DNA of 64,000 bases from Candidatus Kurthia intestinigallinarum (GTDB lineage: Bacteria > Bacillota > Bacilli > Bacillales_A > Planococcaceae), in assembly GCF_003991225.1 (NCBI RefSeq), contig NZ_JTFC01000042.1:124001-188000 (forward strand). Direction: 5' to 3'. The position numbers and the translations under genes were made by a program. This document shows, one piece after another, positions 7,450 through 15,392 of the stretch (positions are counted from its first letter, which is position 1; each line of letters begins with the position of its first letter). The notes under the pieces are model-generated. The model did no database searches, was not told the origin of the DNA, and saw only the letters and a list, made by a program, of their open reading frames with translations.

Positions 7450-9276
7450 GTGAAAGCAAAATGGTTAACAGCATCACTTTTATCAGTAGGTATTTTAACG
7501 GCAGTAAGCGGGCAGGCATCAGCAGATACGACGGAAATTCATGATATTCAAGGTGCTACACATCAATCCAGCTATGTGGGGAAAACTGTGCAGCAAGTAG
7601 AAGGCGTCGTAACATTTACGTATAAATTAAATGGCGCGTATTACTTCCATATGCAAACACCGGATGCGAAAGCAGATAAGGATAGCCGTACATCGGAAGC
7701 CATTACCGTTTATACAGGGAAATATAGCCAAGATGTCAAAGTAGGCGACCTTGTTTCTGTAACAGGTAAGGTGGATGAGTATTATATCGAGGGCTATAGC
7801 GACAAGCGCACGATGGATTTACCGGTGACGCAAATTAATGCGCGTGACGACCAGGGCGGGCAAGTAGCGATTAAAGCGGAAAATGTGACGTTACCAAAAG
7901 CAGTCCAAATTACAAAGCAAAATTTACCGAAATCAGTTATCGACAATGATCAATTTACGAAATTTGATCCAAATGAAGATGCGATTGATTACTGGGAAAG
8001 CCTAGAAAGCATGCGCGTAGCTGTAAAGGATGTTAAGGCTGTAGCACCGCAGGAATATGGCGATGTCATTACGGTGTTAAAATCACGCCATACAGATACG
8101 AAAAATGGCGGCGTACTATTTGAAGCGAACGATGCTAATGCAGACCGCGTACAATTCAAGCTCTTTGGTGACAATGTACGTGACTACAACGTCAATACGG
8201 GCGATGAATTTAATGGTACAATCGAAGGCGTTGTTGGCTACGGTTATTCCAACTATAAAATTTTCACGAACATAGAGAATATGCAAAAAACCTATAAACA
8301 AGGCAAGGCAACACAGGAAACAACGAAACTAAAAGCATCTAAGAAAAAAGTGACAGTCGGCTCATTTAACTTAGAAAACTTCTCAAATAACACAGCCGAA
8401 ACATCGAATGCGAAGGCTGAAAAATTAGCTCATTCAATTGCCAATAGCCTTGGTAGCCCAGATATTGTTGGTGTCACAGAAGTGCAGGACAATAACGGCG
8501 CAAAAGCAGGCGACAGCAAGGCAAATGAATCATATGAGCGCTTAATTAAAGCAATCGAGGAAGCGGGCGGTCCAACGTATCAATACGTCAATATCGACCC
8601 TGAAAACAATCAGGACGGTGGCGCACCGAATGCGAATATTCGTGTCGGCTTCTTATACAACCCAGAGCGTGTATCATTAAAATCAGGTGCACCAGCAGGG
8701 GATGCGACAACAGCAGTTGGCTACAACAAGAAAACAGGCTTAACAGTAAATCCAGGGCGAATTGACCCGACAAATGAAGCATTCGAGGATAGCCGTAAGC
8801 CGTTAGCTGCTGAATTTACAGCAGATGGCAAAGATTTAATCGTTATCGCCAATCACTGGAACTCAAAAGGGGGCGATACACCGTTATTTGGCCAAGTACA
8901 GCCCGTTAACTTAGCGAGTGAAGTACAGCGCCAAAAAATCGCAAACGTTGTCAGTGACTTCGTGAGTGATGTATTAGCGAAAAATCCAAAAGCGAATATC
9001 GTGTCTGTCGGCGATTATAATGACTTCCAGTTCAGCAAGCCGCTTCAAACATTTGAAAAGGCTGGCATGGCAAATTTAATTCATAAAGTACCGACGAATG
9101 AGCGCTACACATATGTGTACCAAGGAAACTCACAAGTGCTTGATCATATTTTCGTTTCAAAAAGCTTAAAGAATGGCGCGAAAATTGACATTGTTCACGT
9201 CAATGCAGACTTCACAGAGCAAGCAGGACGCGCCTCTGACCACGATCCATTAGTTGCACAAGTGAAATTAAAATAA
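7450..9276 (+). CDS. Secreted endonuclease/exonuclease/phosphatase-family nuclease
   Basis: A 608-residue exoenzyme. A signal peptide (Lys-rich start, hydrophobic core, cut after A-S-A near residue 25) is followed by OB-fold-like domains (about 30-280) and a C-terminal EEP catalytic domain (about 300-608). Catalytic-type motifs are F-N-L-E-N-F near 305, V-T-E-V-Q with the metal-binding Glu, G-D-Y-N-D-F, L-D-H-I-F and the final S-D-H-D-P. This is the ExeM/NucH/YhcR-type layout of extracellular DNA/RNA nucleases. The start is GTG 7450 after GAGGAGG. It has no wall anchor and so is probably released. It could feed nucleotides to the secreted nucleotidase at 31612. Confidence 0.85.
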   Translation: MKAKWLTASLLSVGILTAVSGQASADTTEIHDIQGATHQSSYVGKTVQQVEGVVTFTYKLNGAYYFHMQTPDAKADKDSRTSEAITVYTGKYSQDVKVGDLVSVTGKVDEYYIEGYSDKRTMDLPVTQINARDDQGGQVAIKAENVTLPKAVQITKQNLPKSVIDNDQFTKFDPNEDAIDYWESLESMRVAVKDVKAVAPQEYGDVITVLKSRHTDTKNGGVLFEANDANADRVQFKLFGDNVRDYNVNTGDEFNGTIEGVVGYGYSNYKIFTNIENMQKTYKQGKATQETTKLKASKKKVTVGSFNLENFSNNTAETSNAKAEKLAHSIANSLGSPDIVGVTEVQDNNGAKAGDSKANESYERLIKAIEEAGGPTYQYVNIDPENNQDGGAPNANIRVGFLYNPERVSLKSGAPAGDATTAVGYNKKTGLTVNPGRIDPTNEAFEDSRKPLAAEFTADGKDLIVIANHWNSKGGDTPLFGQVQPVNLASEVQRQKIANVVSDFVSDVLAKNPKANIVSVGDYNDFQFSKPLQTFEKAGMANLIHKVPTNERYTYVYQGNSQVLDHIFVSKSLKNGAKIDIVHVNADFTEQAGRASDHDPLVAQVKLK

Positions 9277-9291
9277 AGAGGCTTAAAAAAA

Positions 9292-9325
9292 GAAGGAATC
9301 CGCTTTGGCGCGATTCCTTCTTCTT
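9292..9325 (+). terminator. Rho-independent terminator, probably two-way
   Basis: GAAGGAATC and GATTCCTTC pair around a short GC-rich centre and end in TTCTT. It lies between the convergent nuclease and thioesterase genes. Confidence 0.75.
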
Positions 9326-9355
9326 ATTTCGAGACAGGTTCTATCCTATTCGCTG

Positions 9356-9757
9356 CTATTTATGATTGACGCCTTTGAACGTAGACGTACAAAGGGCGAT
9401 TAATTCATTATCTTCATTGTAAATACGACCTTCTAAAATCGCAGTTGTACGTGTGCGGTCAATCGTTACGGCTGTTGCACGTAGGCGACCAGCTTGTACA
9501 GGACGAATAAATCGTGTCTCCATTTGAATCGTCATCACGACATCAAATCCTAATGTGTATGCGGCAATGCCCATTGTATTATCAAGCATTGTCATCATCA
9601 TGCCGCCATGTAGTGTGCCAGCAACATTTGTAAGGTCCGGGCGGAAATCAAGGGCTGTCTCTGCTTCGCCATTTTCCCCTTTTATAAATTCAAAACCAAT
9701 TGTATTCCAAAGTTCGGTATGTTCAAACGCTTGTTGAATCGTCATCTGAGTTGTCAA
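9356..9757 (-). CDS. PaaI-like hotdog-fold thioesterase
   Basis: A 133-residue hotdog protein. The segment A-G-T-L-H-G-G-M-M near residue 46 is the PaaI/YbgC-type active-site turn, and the following helix carries the Asp expected in thioesterases; the R-F-I-R-P-V strand is also typical. Such enzymes hydrolyse acyl- or aryl-CoA thioesters in the cytosol. The start is probably TTG 9757, nine bases after AAGGGAG; an ATG four codons in is the alternative. The gene stands alone behind an operator-like dyad (9779-9801). The substrate cannot be inferred. Confidence 0.8.
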   Translation of the reverse strand: MTTQMTIQQAFEHTELWNTIGFEFIKGENGEAETALDFRPDLTNVAGTLHGGMMMTMLDNTMGIAAYTLGFDVVMTIQMETRFIRPVQAGRLRATAVTIDRTRTTAILEGRIYNEDNELIALCTSTFKGVNHK

Positions 9758-9778
9758 AAATAAAACTCCCTTTAATTA

Positions 9779-9801
9779 ATTATCCTAATTATAAGGATAA
9801 T
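9779..9801. promoter_or_regulatory. Operator-like inverted repeat upstream of thioesterase gene
   Basis: ATTATCCT and AGGATAAT form a perfect 8-bp dyad around a seven-base AT centre, 22 bases upstream of the thioesterase start. The position, close to the RBS and probable promoter, fits repressor binding. The regulator is unknown. Confidence 0.45.
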
Positions 9802-10109
9802 GAACCTTGTAAAAAAATGCGATTGTTTTCGAGAAACTGCATGAATTTACGCAAAACTCATTAGAATAGGCGAAGATTATGTATAGTAAACTTAGGCCGT
9901 TGTATAAAATGGCAACGGTACCATTAGTTCGAATGGCATTCATTTTTAGGTAGCTTATAAGTTTTAAATCCTAGTCAGTTTATGCATTGAACATGGCATT
10001 ATCCTCTTTAAAATGCAGTAATCTCGATTATTCCAGAGGTTTTTTGTCTCTTTTTGTAATGAGTATGGTATTGTATGTACATAAAATAGAATAGAAGGGC
10101 GATATACAT
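9802..10109. other. Intergenic stretch with small hairpins
   Basis: No gene is supported in these ~300 bases between divergent genes. A six-bp hairpin (CCGTTG at 9897, CAACGG at 9913) and a weaker CCATT/AATGG hairpin follow each other near 9897-9936. The right half should hold the promoter of the 10110 gene. Confidence 0.4.
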
Positions 10110-10754
10110 ATGAAAAAAAATTCCACACTATGGGATTTGGTGTTTTATGTAGCCATCCCACTCGTTATCTGGCATATGCGCGACAAAATTGGCTTAACGG
10201 ATTATATGGCCATGGTCATCTCTGCCGGCATCGGTATTGTTTATGGCCTATATATGTTCAGCAAGCAGAAGAAGTTGAATGTGTTCGGGACCTTTATTTT
10301 AGCCGATTTAATTATTACGATGCTCATTACGGTATTCTCTGGGTCGGCAATGAATCTATTATGGAATAATGTTTACTACACATATGTACTAGCAGGCGTG
10401 TATTTTGTTTCCATTTTAATTAAAAAGCCATTAATGCTTTATATGGCACTTGATTTATTTGCGATTGACCCAGAACGCCGCGCACGCATACTACCCATTT
10501 TCCATACGAAGAAAGTAAAATTACTATTTGTCGTTTTCACGCTATCCATTGTTGTGAAAGAAATTTTATCTGCGTTATTACAAGGCTATTTAATTACACA
10601 ATACGGTGTGAATGCCTATGACAAGGGGATTTTACTGAAGCAGGGTATGAATATCGCTTTTATGGTCATTACCTTTATCTTAGTTATGCTGATTATGAAA
10701 GAGGCAGGCAAGCATATGTCAGAAGAAGAACGCGAGAAGTTCTTTGGAAGCTAG
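10110..10754 (+). CDS. VC0807-like integral membrane protein
   Basis: A 214-residue protein with about six membrane segments, a positive loop after the fourth (P-E-R-R-A-R) and an acidic, Glu-rich C-terminal tail. The layout resembles the uncharacterised VC0807 family, which I name with moderate confidence. GAAGGGCG precedes ATG 10110 by about eight bases. The gene is monocistronic, with a strong terminator immediately downstream. No catalytic motif is visible and function is unknown. Confidence 0.6.
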   Translation: MKKNSTLWDLVFYVAIPLVIWHMRDKIGLTDYMAMVISAGIGIVYGLYMFSKQKKLNVFGTFILADLIITMLITVFSGSAMNLLWNNVYYTYVLAGVYFVSILIKKPLMLYMALDLFAIDPERRARILPIFHTKKVKLLFVVFTLSIVVKEILSALLQGYLITQYGVNAYDKGILLKQGMNIAFMVITFILVMLIMKEAGKHMSEEEREKFFGS

Positions 10755-10770
10755 AACGATTAATTGAAAA

Positions 10771-10804
10771 AACAGGAGCTGCATCGACGCGGCTCCTGTT
10801 TTTG
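10771..10804 (+). terminator. Rho-independent two-way terminator
   Basis: AAACAGGAGC pairs with GCTCCTGTTT around a 12-base loop, flanked by A- and T-runs, between convergent genes. Confidence 0.85.
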
Positions 10805-10810
10805 ATTTAT

Positions 10811-11236
10811 TTAAGAAATTGATTTTTTAAGAATAGCTGAATCAATCATATATTGTTGGTAATTTGTCTCAAAAGCTTCCTCAACATAACGTTGTAGTGT
10901 CGCTTTTGTATTTTTCTCAATAATATGGGATGCGTCGATTTGCGTCGCAAGTGCTTGTATTTCAGCAGTTTGCTCTTCTATAATCAAAACAATTTGGGTT
11001 GATGGATTCTCTTGACGAACGTGTTTTGCTAGATCAAGTGTTTCGGGCTGATCGGGGCGAATAGAAATAAAGTAACTGTCTGCCACGTAGCTTTCTAGGT
11101 AATCTAAAATGGATTGTACTTTACGTGTTGTTAACACTTGATAAATTGTATATTCTTTAAATTTTGCTAATCGTTCAATTGAGTTATGGATCGTATTAAT
11201 ATCGCTATAATCTTGTTCAAAGATGATAATGCGCAT
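10811..11236 (-). CDS. Orphan degenerate AgrA-like receiver domain
   Basis: A 141-residue protein matching the receiver half of AgrA/LytTR response regulators: an initial hydrophobic strand followed by acidic E-Q-D, a Y-F-x-x-I strand, a K-x-V-R-x-x-x-P helix and a final I-x-K-x-T strand with the conserved Lys region. Where AgrA has the phosphorylated Asp (Y-F-L-D-I) this protein has Ser (Y-F-I-S-I), and the LytTR DNA-binding domain is absent. ATG 11236 follows AAAGGAGG; a longer frame to 11263 crosses that site and is rejected. It may act by protein contact. Its promoter carries a Spo0A-type box. Confidence 0.65.
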   Translation of the reverse strand: MRIIIFEQDYSDINTIHNSIERLAKFKEYTIYQVLTTRKVQSILDYLESYVADSYFISIRPDQPETLDLAKHVRQENPSTQIVLIIEEQTAEIQALATQIDASHIIEKNTKATLQRYVEEAFETNYQQYMIDSAILKKSIS

Positions 11237-11271
11237 GAAATCGACCTCCTTTAAATGATTCACGCGTTCAT

Positions 11272-11300
11272 ATTATGACATTATTCGACAAAATACGCAA
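11272..11300 (-). promoter_or_regulatory. Sigma-A promoter with internal 0A box
   Basis: On the minus strand TTGCGT (11295-11300) and CATAAT (11272-11277) are spaced by 17 bases. The spacer holds a perfect TGTCGAA Spo0A box (11284-11290 on the complement). It drives the degenerate receiver gene 36 bases downstream. Confidence 0.55.
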
Positions 11301-11340
11301 TAAAAAAATTTATAAAGCATTTAAATCATATAAAATTATT

Positions 11341-11358
11341 ACTTGCTAGTCTATATAA
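11341..11358. repeat. 18-bp dispersed word, inverted copy
   Basis: This intergenic word is the exact reverse complement of 52077-52094 and nearly matches 54141-54157. The recurrence is too long for chance in 64 kb. Its role is unknown. Confidence 0.55.
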
Positions 11359-11522
11359 AAAGAAAAAATCTGTAATTATGGATAATTTATGTGCTTAGAG
11401 CGATGTTTTTTTGTCTAGTACATAAAAATGTAAAAGAAACTTTCAAATTTAACGATTTTTAAACGTATTTTCTTCTATAATAGAAAGTGACATAAAACGA
11501 GCACTATGTAGGAGGATTTTAC

Positions 11523-11858
11523 ATGAGCACAGTAGAAGAAAAACGTGCGGCATACGTTGAAGAAAAATTAAAAGAAGACGGCTATCGTGATTTAAAAACA
11601 GCGCGTAAACGTTGGATTTTTGGCCTTTTTGGCGTTCATAAATTTTATTTAAACCATATGGGAAGCGGCTTAGCGATTTTAACGCTAACACTGGTATTCT
11701 TTTTTGCATTCTTAATTGATATTGGCGTTGTCGCATTAGGAATTGCGATTATTTGGTGGATTGTTGACTTTTTCCGTTTACCAACATTAGTTGAGCAAGC
11801 AAATGTTGTCCAACGCGAATATTATGAAGAAGAAGCAGAACGTCGCATTCATAACTAA
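11523..11858 (+). CDS. TM2 domain-containing membrane protein
   Basis: A 111-residue protein. A charged N-terminal segment of about 28 residues precedes a TM2 domain: F-G-L-F-G-V-H-K-F-Y-L-N, a Gly-containing turn and two membrane segments, with a W-W-I-V-D-x-F end. An acidic tail follows. TM2 proteins are small bitopic hairpin proteins of mostly unknown role. AGGAGG lies nine bases before ATG 11523. The leader upstream is AT-rich with a TATAAT at 11476-11481 but no convincing -35. A dispersed repeat follows the stop. Confidence 0.8.
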   Translation: MSTVEEKRAAYVEEKLKEDGYRDLKTARKRWIFGLFGVHKFYLNHMGSGLAILTLTLVFFFAFLIDIGVVALGIAIIWWIVDFFRLPTLVEQANVVQREYYEEEAERRIHN

Positions 11859-11864
11859 GCATAT

Positions 11865-12004
11865 AAAAGAGGCTGGGACAAAACACGTCATTTTCCTTTT
11901 TTAGCGTTCGCAATTAAAAACCGGAACCGCGCTACAGTGCGATTCCGGTTTTTCTTATGCTAATAGGAACGGGTGTTTTTATACATATGTCAAAGCCTCT
12001 TTTT
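11865..12004 (+). repeat. Dispersed intergenic repeat, copy A
   Basis: A 140-bp element with ends AAAAGAGGCT and AGCCTCTTTT as inverted repeats and a central hairpin (11916-11926 with 11943-11953, CCGGAA/TTCCGG arms flanked by A5 and T5). It fills the whole gap between the convergent TM2 and LY-repeat genes, so it probably ends both transcripts. Five relatives occur elsewhere in the window. Confidence 0.85.
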
Positions 12005-12006
12005 AA

Positions 12007-12741
12007 TTACGGTAATACAATTTTTCCATCGATATACGTCATGCCCTCGTAAACGAATTCACCCTTCACAATAAAGCCTTTATAATACAACACCTCTGCT
12101 TCAAAATTTTCAGGATCACCTGTTGGGTTATACAACATATAACCAGGTGCGAGCTTGCCATCTAAAAATAAATGGTCATCGTATACCTTCAAACCTTCTG
12201 CTAAATCACCCTCGATAAAAAGCTGGCTATTAAAGACAACCGTATCTCCATAAAGTAAACCATCAAAATAAATACGGTTCTTATAAATCGCAAAACCTTT
12301 TTTCAATACACCATTTTCATATAATTGTTTATTAGAGGATAATACAATGCCTTCTTTTATTTTGCCATTTACATACAGTTTATTATCATAAACGATTTTA
12401 CCGACAGCACGCATCGAGCTGTTATAGAGCACACCATTGTATAAAACGAGTGAATACACAATGCGCCCATTTTTATAGAGTGTGCTACCGGTGACATAAT
12501 AATTTTTCTTATCGACTTTGCCGTTTTTGTATAGCTTATCGCTATAAATGCCACTAAAAATCTTTCCATTTTTATAGAGCTTTTTATTATACGTAATATA
12601 GCCTTTTGCTGTTTTCCCCGTTTGTGCATTTACGAGTTTATTGCTGCTAAGCTTATAGCTTGCGGCATCTACTGTAAGTGTTGAAAAAGTAAGAGCACTT
12701 GCTAACGCAAGGGTCATCATTATCTGAAATCGTCGGTTCAT
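12007..12741 (-). CDS. Secreted repeat protein with LY-x-NG-K-type repeats
   Basis: A 244-residue exported protein. The signal peptide ends near residue 27 (V-D-A-A). The rest is about eleven repeats of roughly 18 residues built on an aliphatic-Tyr pair, a polar turn, then L-Y-x-N-G-K or a variant (L-F-x-D-G-K). These beta-turn repeats resemble those in large surface proteins of Lysinibacillus-like bacteria, in my recollection. There is no SLH, LPxTG or other anchor, so it may be released or bind the wall through the repeats. The gene is convergent with TM2; its stop lies three bases from repeat A. Confidence 0.65.
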   Translation of the reverse strand: MNRRFQIMMTLALASALTFSTLTVDAASYKLSSNKLVNAQTGKTAKGYITYNKKLYKNGKIFSGIYSDKLYKNGKVDKKNYYVTGSTLYKNGRIVYSLVLYNGVLYNSSMRAVGKIVYDNKLYVNGKIKEGIVLSSNKQLYENGVLKKGFAIYKNRIYFDGLLYGDTVVFNSQLFIEGDLAEGLKVYDDHLFLDGKLAPGYMLYNPTGDPENFEAEVLYYKGFIVKGEFVYEGMTYIDGKIVLP

Positions 12742-12874
12742 AGCTTCACGTCCTTCTAGTTACTATAACGGCCAATTTTGCTGAAAGTTAAGAAGGTGTT
12801 AGGCGATAAATTCAATGTTTCTATATTAAATGTTATATTAGTATAAGCAATAAATGCTAGGAGCGTTTAAAACA

Positions 12875-13090
12875 GTGAAAATAATCGGGTTAATCTTAAT
12901 TCTTTTTTTCTTAATTAACATTATTTTTTTAATAAATGAATACATAAAAGAAGCTAAAACGGAAGGGAAAGGAGAAATGGTTAAATCTCTTTTCAGATTC
13001 TTAGTGGGATTATTGTTTGATATCCCATCATTATATGTGGTATTTGTGCTCGTTTCTTTAGTTGTCGGAATTTGGTTTACGTTCTATTAA
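12875..13090 (+). CDS. Small two-segment membrane protein
   Basis: A 71-residue protein of two hydrophobic segments (about 3-20 and 48-69) joined by a charged cytosolic or external loop. AGGAG at 12859-12863 supports GTG 12875; the ATG at 12854 has no ribosome-binding site upstream. A strong terminator starts at the stop codon, which argues for a real gene. I do not recognise a family. Confidence 0.5.
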   Translation: MKIIGLILILFFLINIIFLINEYIKEAKTEGKGEMVKSLFRFLVGLLFDIPSLYVVFVLVSLVVGIWFTFY

Positions 13091-13125
13091 AAACTGCCCT
13101 CATTAATCATATGAGGGCAGTTTTT
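13091..13125 (+). terminator. Strong two-way terminator
   Basis: AAACTGCCCTCAT and ATGAGGGCAGTTT are perfect 13-bp arms around a seven-base loop, with A- and T-runs on either side, between convergent genes. Confidence 0.9.
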
Positions 13126-13140
13126 AATAGCTAAAATGTT

Positions 13141-13977
13141 TTATTTTACAGGAATCCAAATCTCTGTCACATAATCCTGTGCGGTCACATCCCCGTTAGG
13201 ATAGCGTTCAAAGTCAGGTGCTTGGGTAAATTCATATTGAGAGCTTGGCAAAAAGCTTTCAAAAATTTCACGTGTGGTTTGCTGGATGGCGGTTGGGACC
13301 GGTCCAACCGCTTCGAAGACAAGCCATTTAGAAGCGGGAATTGTCCAGGATTCAAATGATGATGGGGTATTATCGGTTTTCACGCCAATGACATAATCAT
13401 AGGCAGTATCCTCTGTGGGGATACACAGCCCTAGCATCGCGTCATCTGAGGCTTCCTTTAATAACTGTTGCTCTTTATCTGTACCAGAGAACTGACGCCA
13501 AAACGCGGGAATTTTTTCTACACCTTCATCCATCGACGCATAGCTTTCCTTTACACCGACTACTTGAAAGGCATCTAATTGTTCGACACGATAATTCATT
13601 GAACTTCCTCCTTTAATTTGAACATGAATCGAGAGCTTCGGAAATGCGGAAACAGTTTGACGCTTAGCGCGAATATCAGATGGGGTACAGCCAAAGTACT
13701 TTTTGCAGGCCTTCGTATAATTATCTGGTCCGGCATAGCCATATTGTAGGGCAATATCAAGGATGGATTGCTTAGTCTCAAGTAGCTCGAATAATGAGCG
13801 AGAGAGCTTGCGGCGGCGAATATATTCACCAAGTGGAATACCTGTTAGCACCGTAAAAAGCTTTTGCAAATTGTACGGTGAGAGCATCGCACAGCGCGCA
13901 AGGTCATCTATTGCAATCGTTTCTGTAATATGCGCCTCAATATAATGCAAAACGTCATTAAACCTTTGTAAATTCAT
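13141..13977 (-). CDS. AraC-family regulator with GyrI-like effector domain
   Basis: A 278-residue regulator. Residues 1-105 hold two helix-turn-helix motifs of the AraC type, including the conserved I-x-D-I-A-x-x-x-G-Y and K-x-F-G-x-x-P-S-x-I/Y-R region. Residues about 130-278 form a GyrI-like/SOUL small-molecule binding domain with the typical T-E-I-W-I-P-V ending. This fusion matches multidrug-sensing regulators of the Rob type. The start is taken as ATG 13977 because GAGG lies eight bases upstream; a GTG three codons earlier overlaps it. It lies 39 bases downstream of the VOC-family gene and is probably co-transcribed. Confidence 0.85.
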   Translation of the reverse strand: MNLQRFNDVLHYIEAHITETIAIDDLARCAMLSPYNLQKLFTVLTGIPLGEYIRRRKLSRSLFELLETKQSILDIALQYGYAGPDNYTKACKKYFGCTPSDIRAKRQTVSAFPKLSIHVQIKGGSSMNYRVEQLDAFQVVGVKESYASMDEGVEKIPAFWRQFSGTDKEQQLLKEASDDAMLGLCIPTEDTAYDYVIGVKTDNTPSSFESWTIPASKWLVFEAVGPVPTAIQQTTREIFESFLPSSQYEFTQAPDFERYPNGDVTAQDYVTEIWIPVK

Positions 13978-14016
13978 TTCCTTCACCTCGTTACAATTAG
14001 TATAGGGGAAAGTGCA

Positions 14017-14679
14017 TTACGTCTCTCGATGATTTTTGGCAAGATTTGTCGGATACATAATCGTGCCATACGATGTGTGAATCGTAATCGGAGAAGGCGT
14101 GGCGACAAGTGACGAAAAGAGCCATTTCCGCCCTGCAGGAGCGGTAATAATGTAGCAGCCATTTTCTCCGTAAAATGTAATCATTGTCGTAGAAGGGGTG
14201 CTTCCGGCGCGTACAGGAATATGAAAATCTTCCATGACATGCAGTGCCTGCTCAATATGTGGCATCACAAAGCCCACCTCACCAATCGCTAAAATGGTGT
14301 CAGATGAAAAGGTCTCATATTCTGCGTCCTCAACCTCTTGGCGGCGCGCGATAAGCTCCATAATATTACCGGCTGGATCATAAAAATAGACAGAGTAGGC
14401 ATCAATTCGTTCAAAATACACTTCATCTTCGCCATCTTCAGCAATTAATTCTACAAATTGCTGTAGCCATTCCTTCGCATCGGGAAAAGCATTTCGCGGG
14501 ATATTAAAGGCGATATGATACGTATAAGCATCCGGGCCACTAATAAATGTTAGCTTACTCGTGCCAATTTCCACGCTAGCACTTGTAGCCTGCTTGCTCA
14601 CCTTAAAGCCCATTGCTTCATAAAATGCCACTGTGTCATCGATATTAGCAATCTGACAAATCACTTCTTGAATGTCCAT
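14017..14679 (-). CDS. VOC-family (glyoxalase/bleomycin-resistance fold) protein
   Basis: A 220-residue protein with two VOC half-domains (about 1-112 and 125-220). The first carries F-Y-x-x-M-G-F and a Y-D-P-A-G-N-I-M-E-L-I metal-site strand; the second is shorter and degenerate. VOC enzymes bind a metal through His/Glu from such strands and act on thiol adducts, extradiol substrates or sequester drugs. ATG 14679 follows TAGGAGG. It is upstream of the AraC regulator in the same orientation, which suggests that the regulator controls the pair. Exact activity is not predictable. Confidence 0.7.
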   Translation of the reverse strand: MDIQEVICQIANIDDTVAFYEAMGFKVSKQATSASVEIGTSKLTFISGPDAYTYHIAFNIPRNAFPDAKEWLQQFVELIAEDGEDEVYFERIDAYSVYFYDPAGNIMELIARRQEVEDAEYETFSSDTILAIGEVGFVMPHIEQALHVMEDFHIPVRAGSTPSTTMITFYGENGCYIITAPAGRKWLFSSLVATPSPITIHTSYGTIMYPTNLAKNHRET

Positions 14680-14702
14680 GTTTTTCCTCCTAACGATATG
14701 AA

Positions 14703-14737
14703 AAGAGGGCCCCACTGAAGTGGATGCCCTATTTTTT
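14703..14737 (-). terminator. Terminator of DUF308 gene
   Basis: AGGGC/GCCCT and CCAC/GTGG arms with one bulge form a hairpin at 14706-14730; the minus-strand side runs into CTCTTTT. It separates the DUF308 gene from the VOC gene. Confidence 0.65.
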
Positions 14738-15264
14738 TAATGTGTTAATTTCTTTAGACCAAAATAGCCGACAAATAGGGCAATACTTTGGAATAAGAAA
14801 TAAAATGCAAACATTAATGTTAAACTAATCGCCGCATAGCTAGGACGAATAAGTAATAGCACGGCTACGACTAAGCATAATAGATTAAAAATCATCGCAA
14901 CGAGATACCATGATTTTTGCGCGCGCATTACTTGTATTTCGATTAAATTGCCAATGATTTCAATTAAGAACCAAATCGCAAAAATAATGCCAATAATCGT
15001 TACGCCGCCTGTTGGATAAATACATAAATACAGACCTAATGCTCCAATCGTGATGCCTGTAATTAAGCGAAATGTTGGGCCACTACCCGTTTTCTTTTTG
15101 ATTTGGAAGTATCTCCATAAATCAAATACCCCTTTTATGATGGCAATAACAGCGCATGTAATAACAATTACTTTTAATGTACTGATGGGCTTAATAAATA
15201 AAAATAATGATAGCACAAAGCTCAATAATGCAAATACGAGCGTGAATCGATTTAATTTTTTCAT
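14737..15264 (-). CDS. HdeD/DUF308-family membrane protein
   Basis: A 175-residue protein with six hydrophobic segments arranged as three pairs, with the basic loop (Y-F-Q-I-K-K-K) and the Y-P-T-G-G turn seen in HdeD/DUF308 proteins. E. coli HdeD helps acid resistance at high cell density; Gram-positive members are uncharacterised. The RBS is a run of AAGGGAGG upstream of ATG 15264. The gene is monocistronic and divergent from the OsmC gene. Confidence 0.7.
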   Translation of the reverse strand: MKKLNRFTLVFALLSFVLSLFLFIKPISTLKVIVITCAVIAIIKGVFDLWRYFQIKKKTGSGPTFRLITGITIGALGLYLCIYPTGGVTIIGIIFAIWFLIEIIGNLIEIQVMRAQKSWYLVAMIFNLLCLVVAVLLLIRPSYAAISLTLMFAFYFLFQSIALFVGYFGLKKLTH

Positions 15265-15392
15265 AAAAGCGCCTCCCTTTATTAAAGCGTATCATAAATT
15301 TTATGGAAAATTTACTACTTTGCAGAAAAACTTAAATGATTTTACGTTTAGTTTAAAAGATGCAGGGAAAAATGACAGTAGGAGGCGATAGA

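Noticed and set aside
9897..9936. tRNA-like GTTCGAA word with a small stem
   Set aside because: No acceptor, D or anticodon stem can be folded around it; the loop is six bases, not seven.
12842..12874. ATG 12854 as start of the small membrane protein
   Set aside because: No Shine-Dalgarno site upstream, whereas AGGAG lies inside it and serves GTG 12875.
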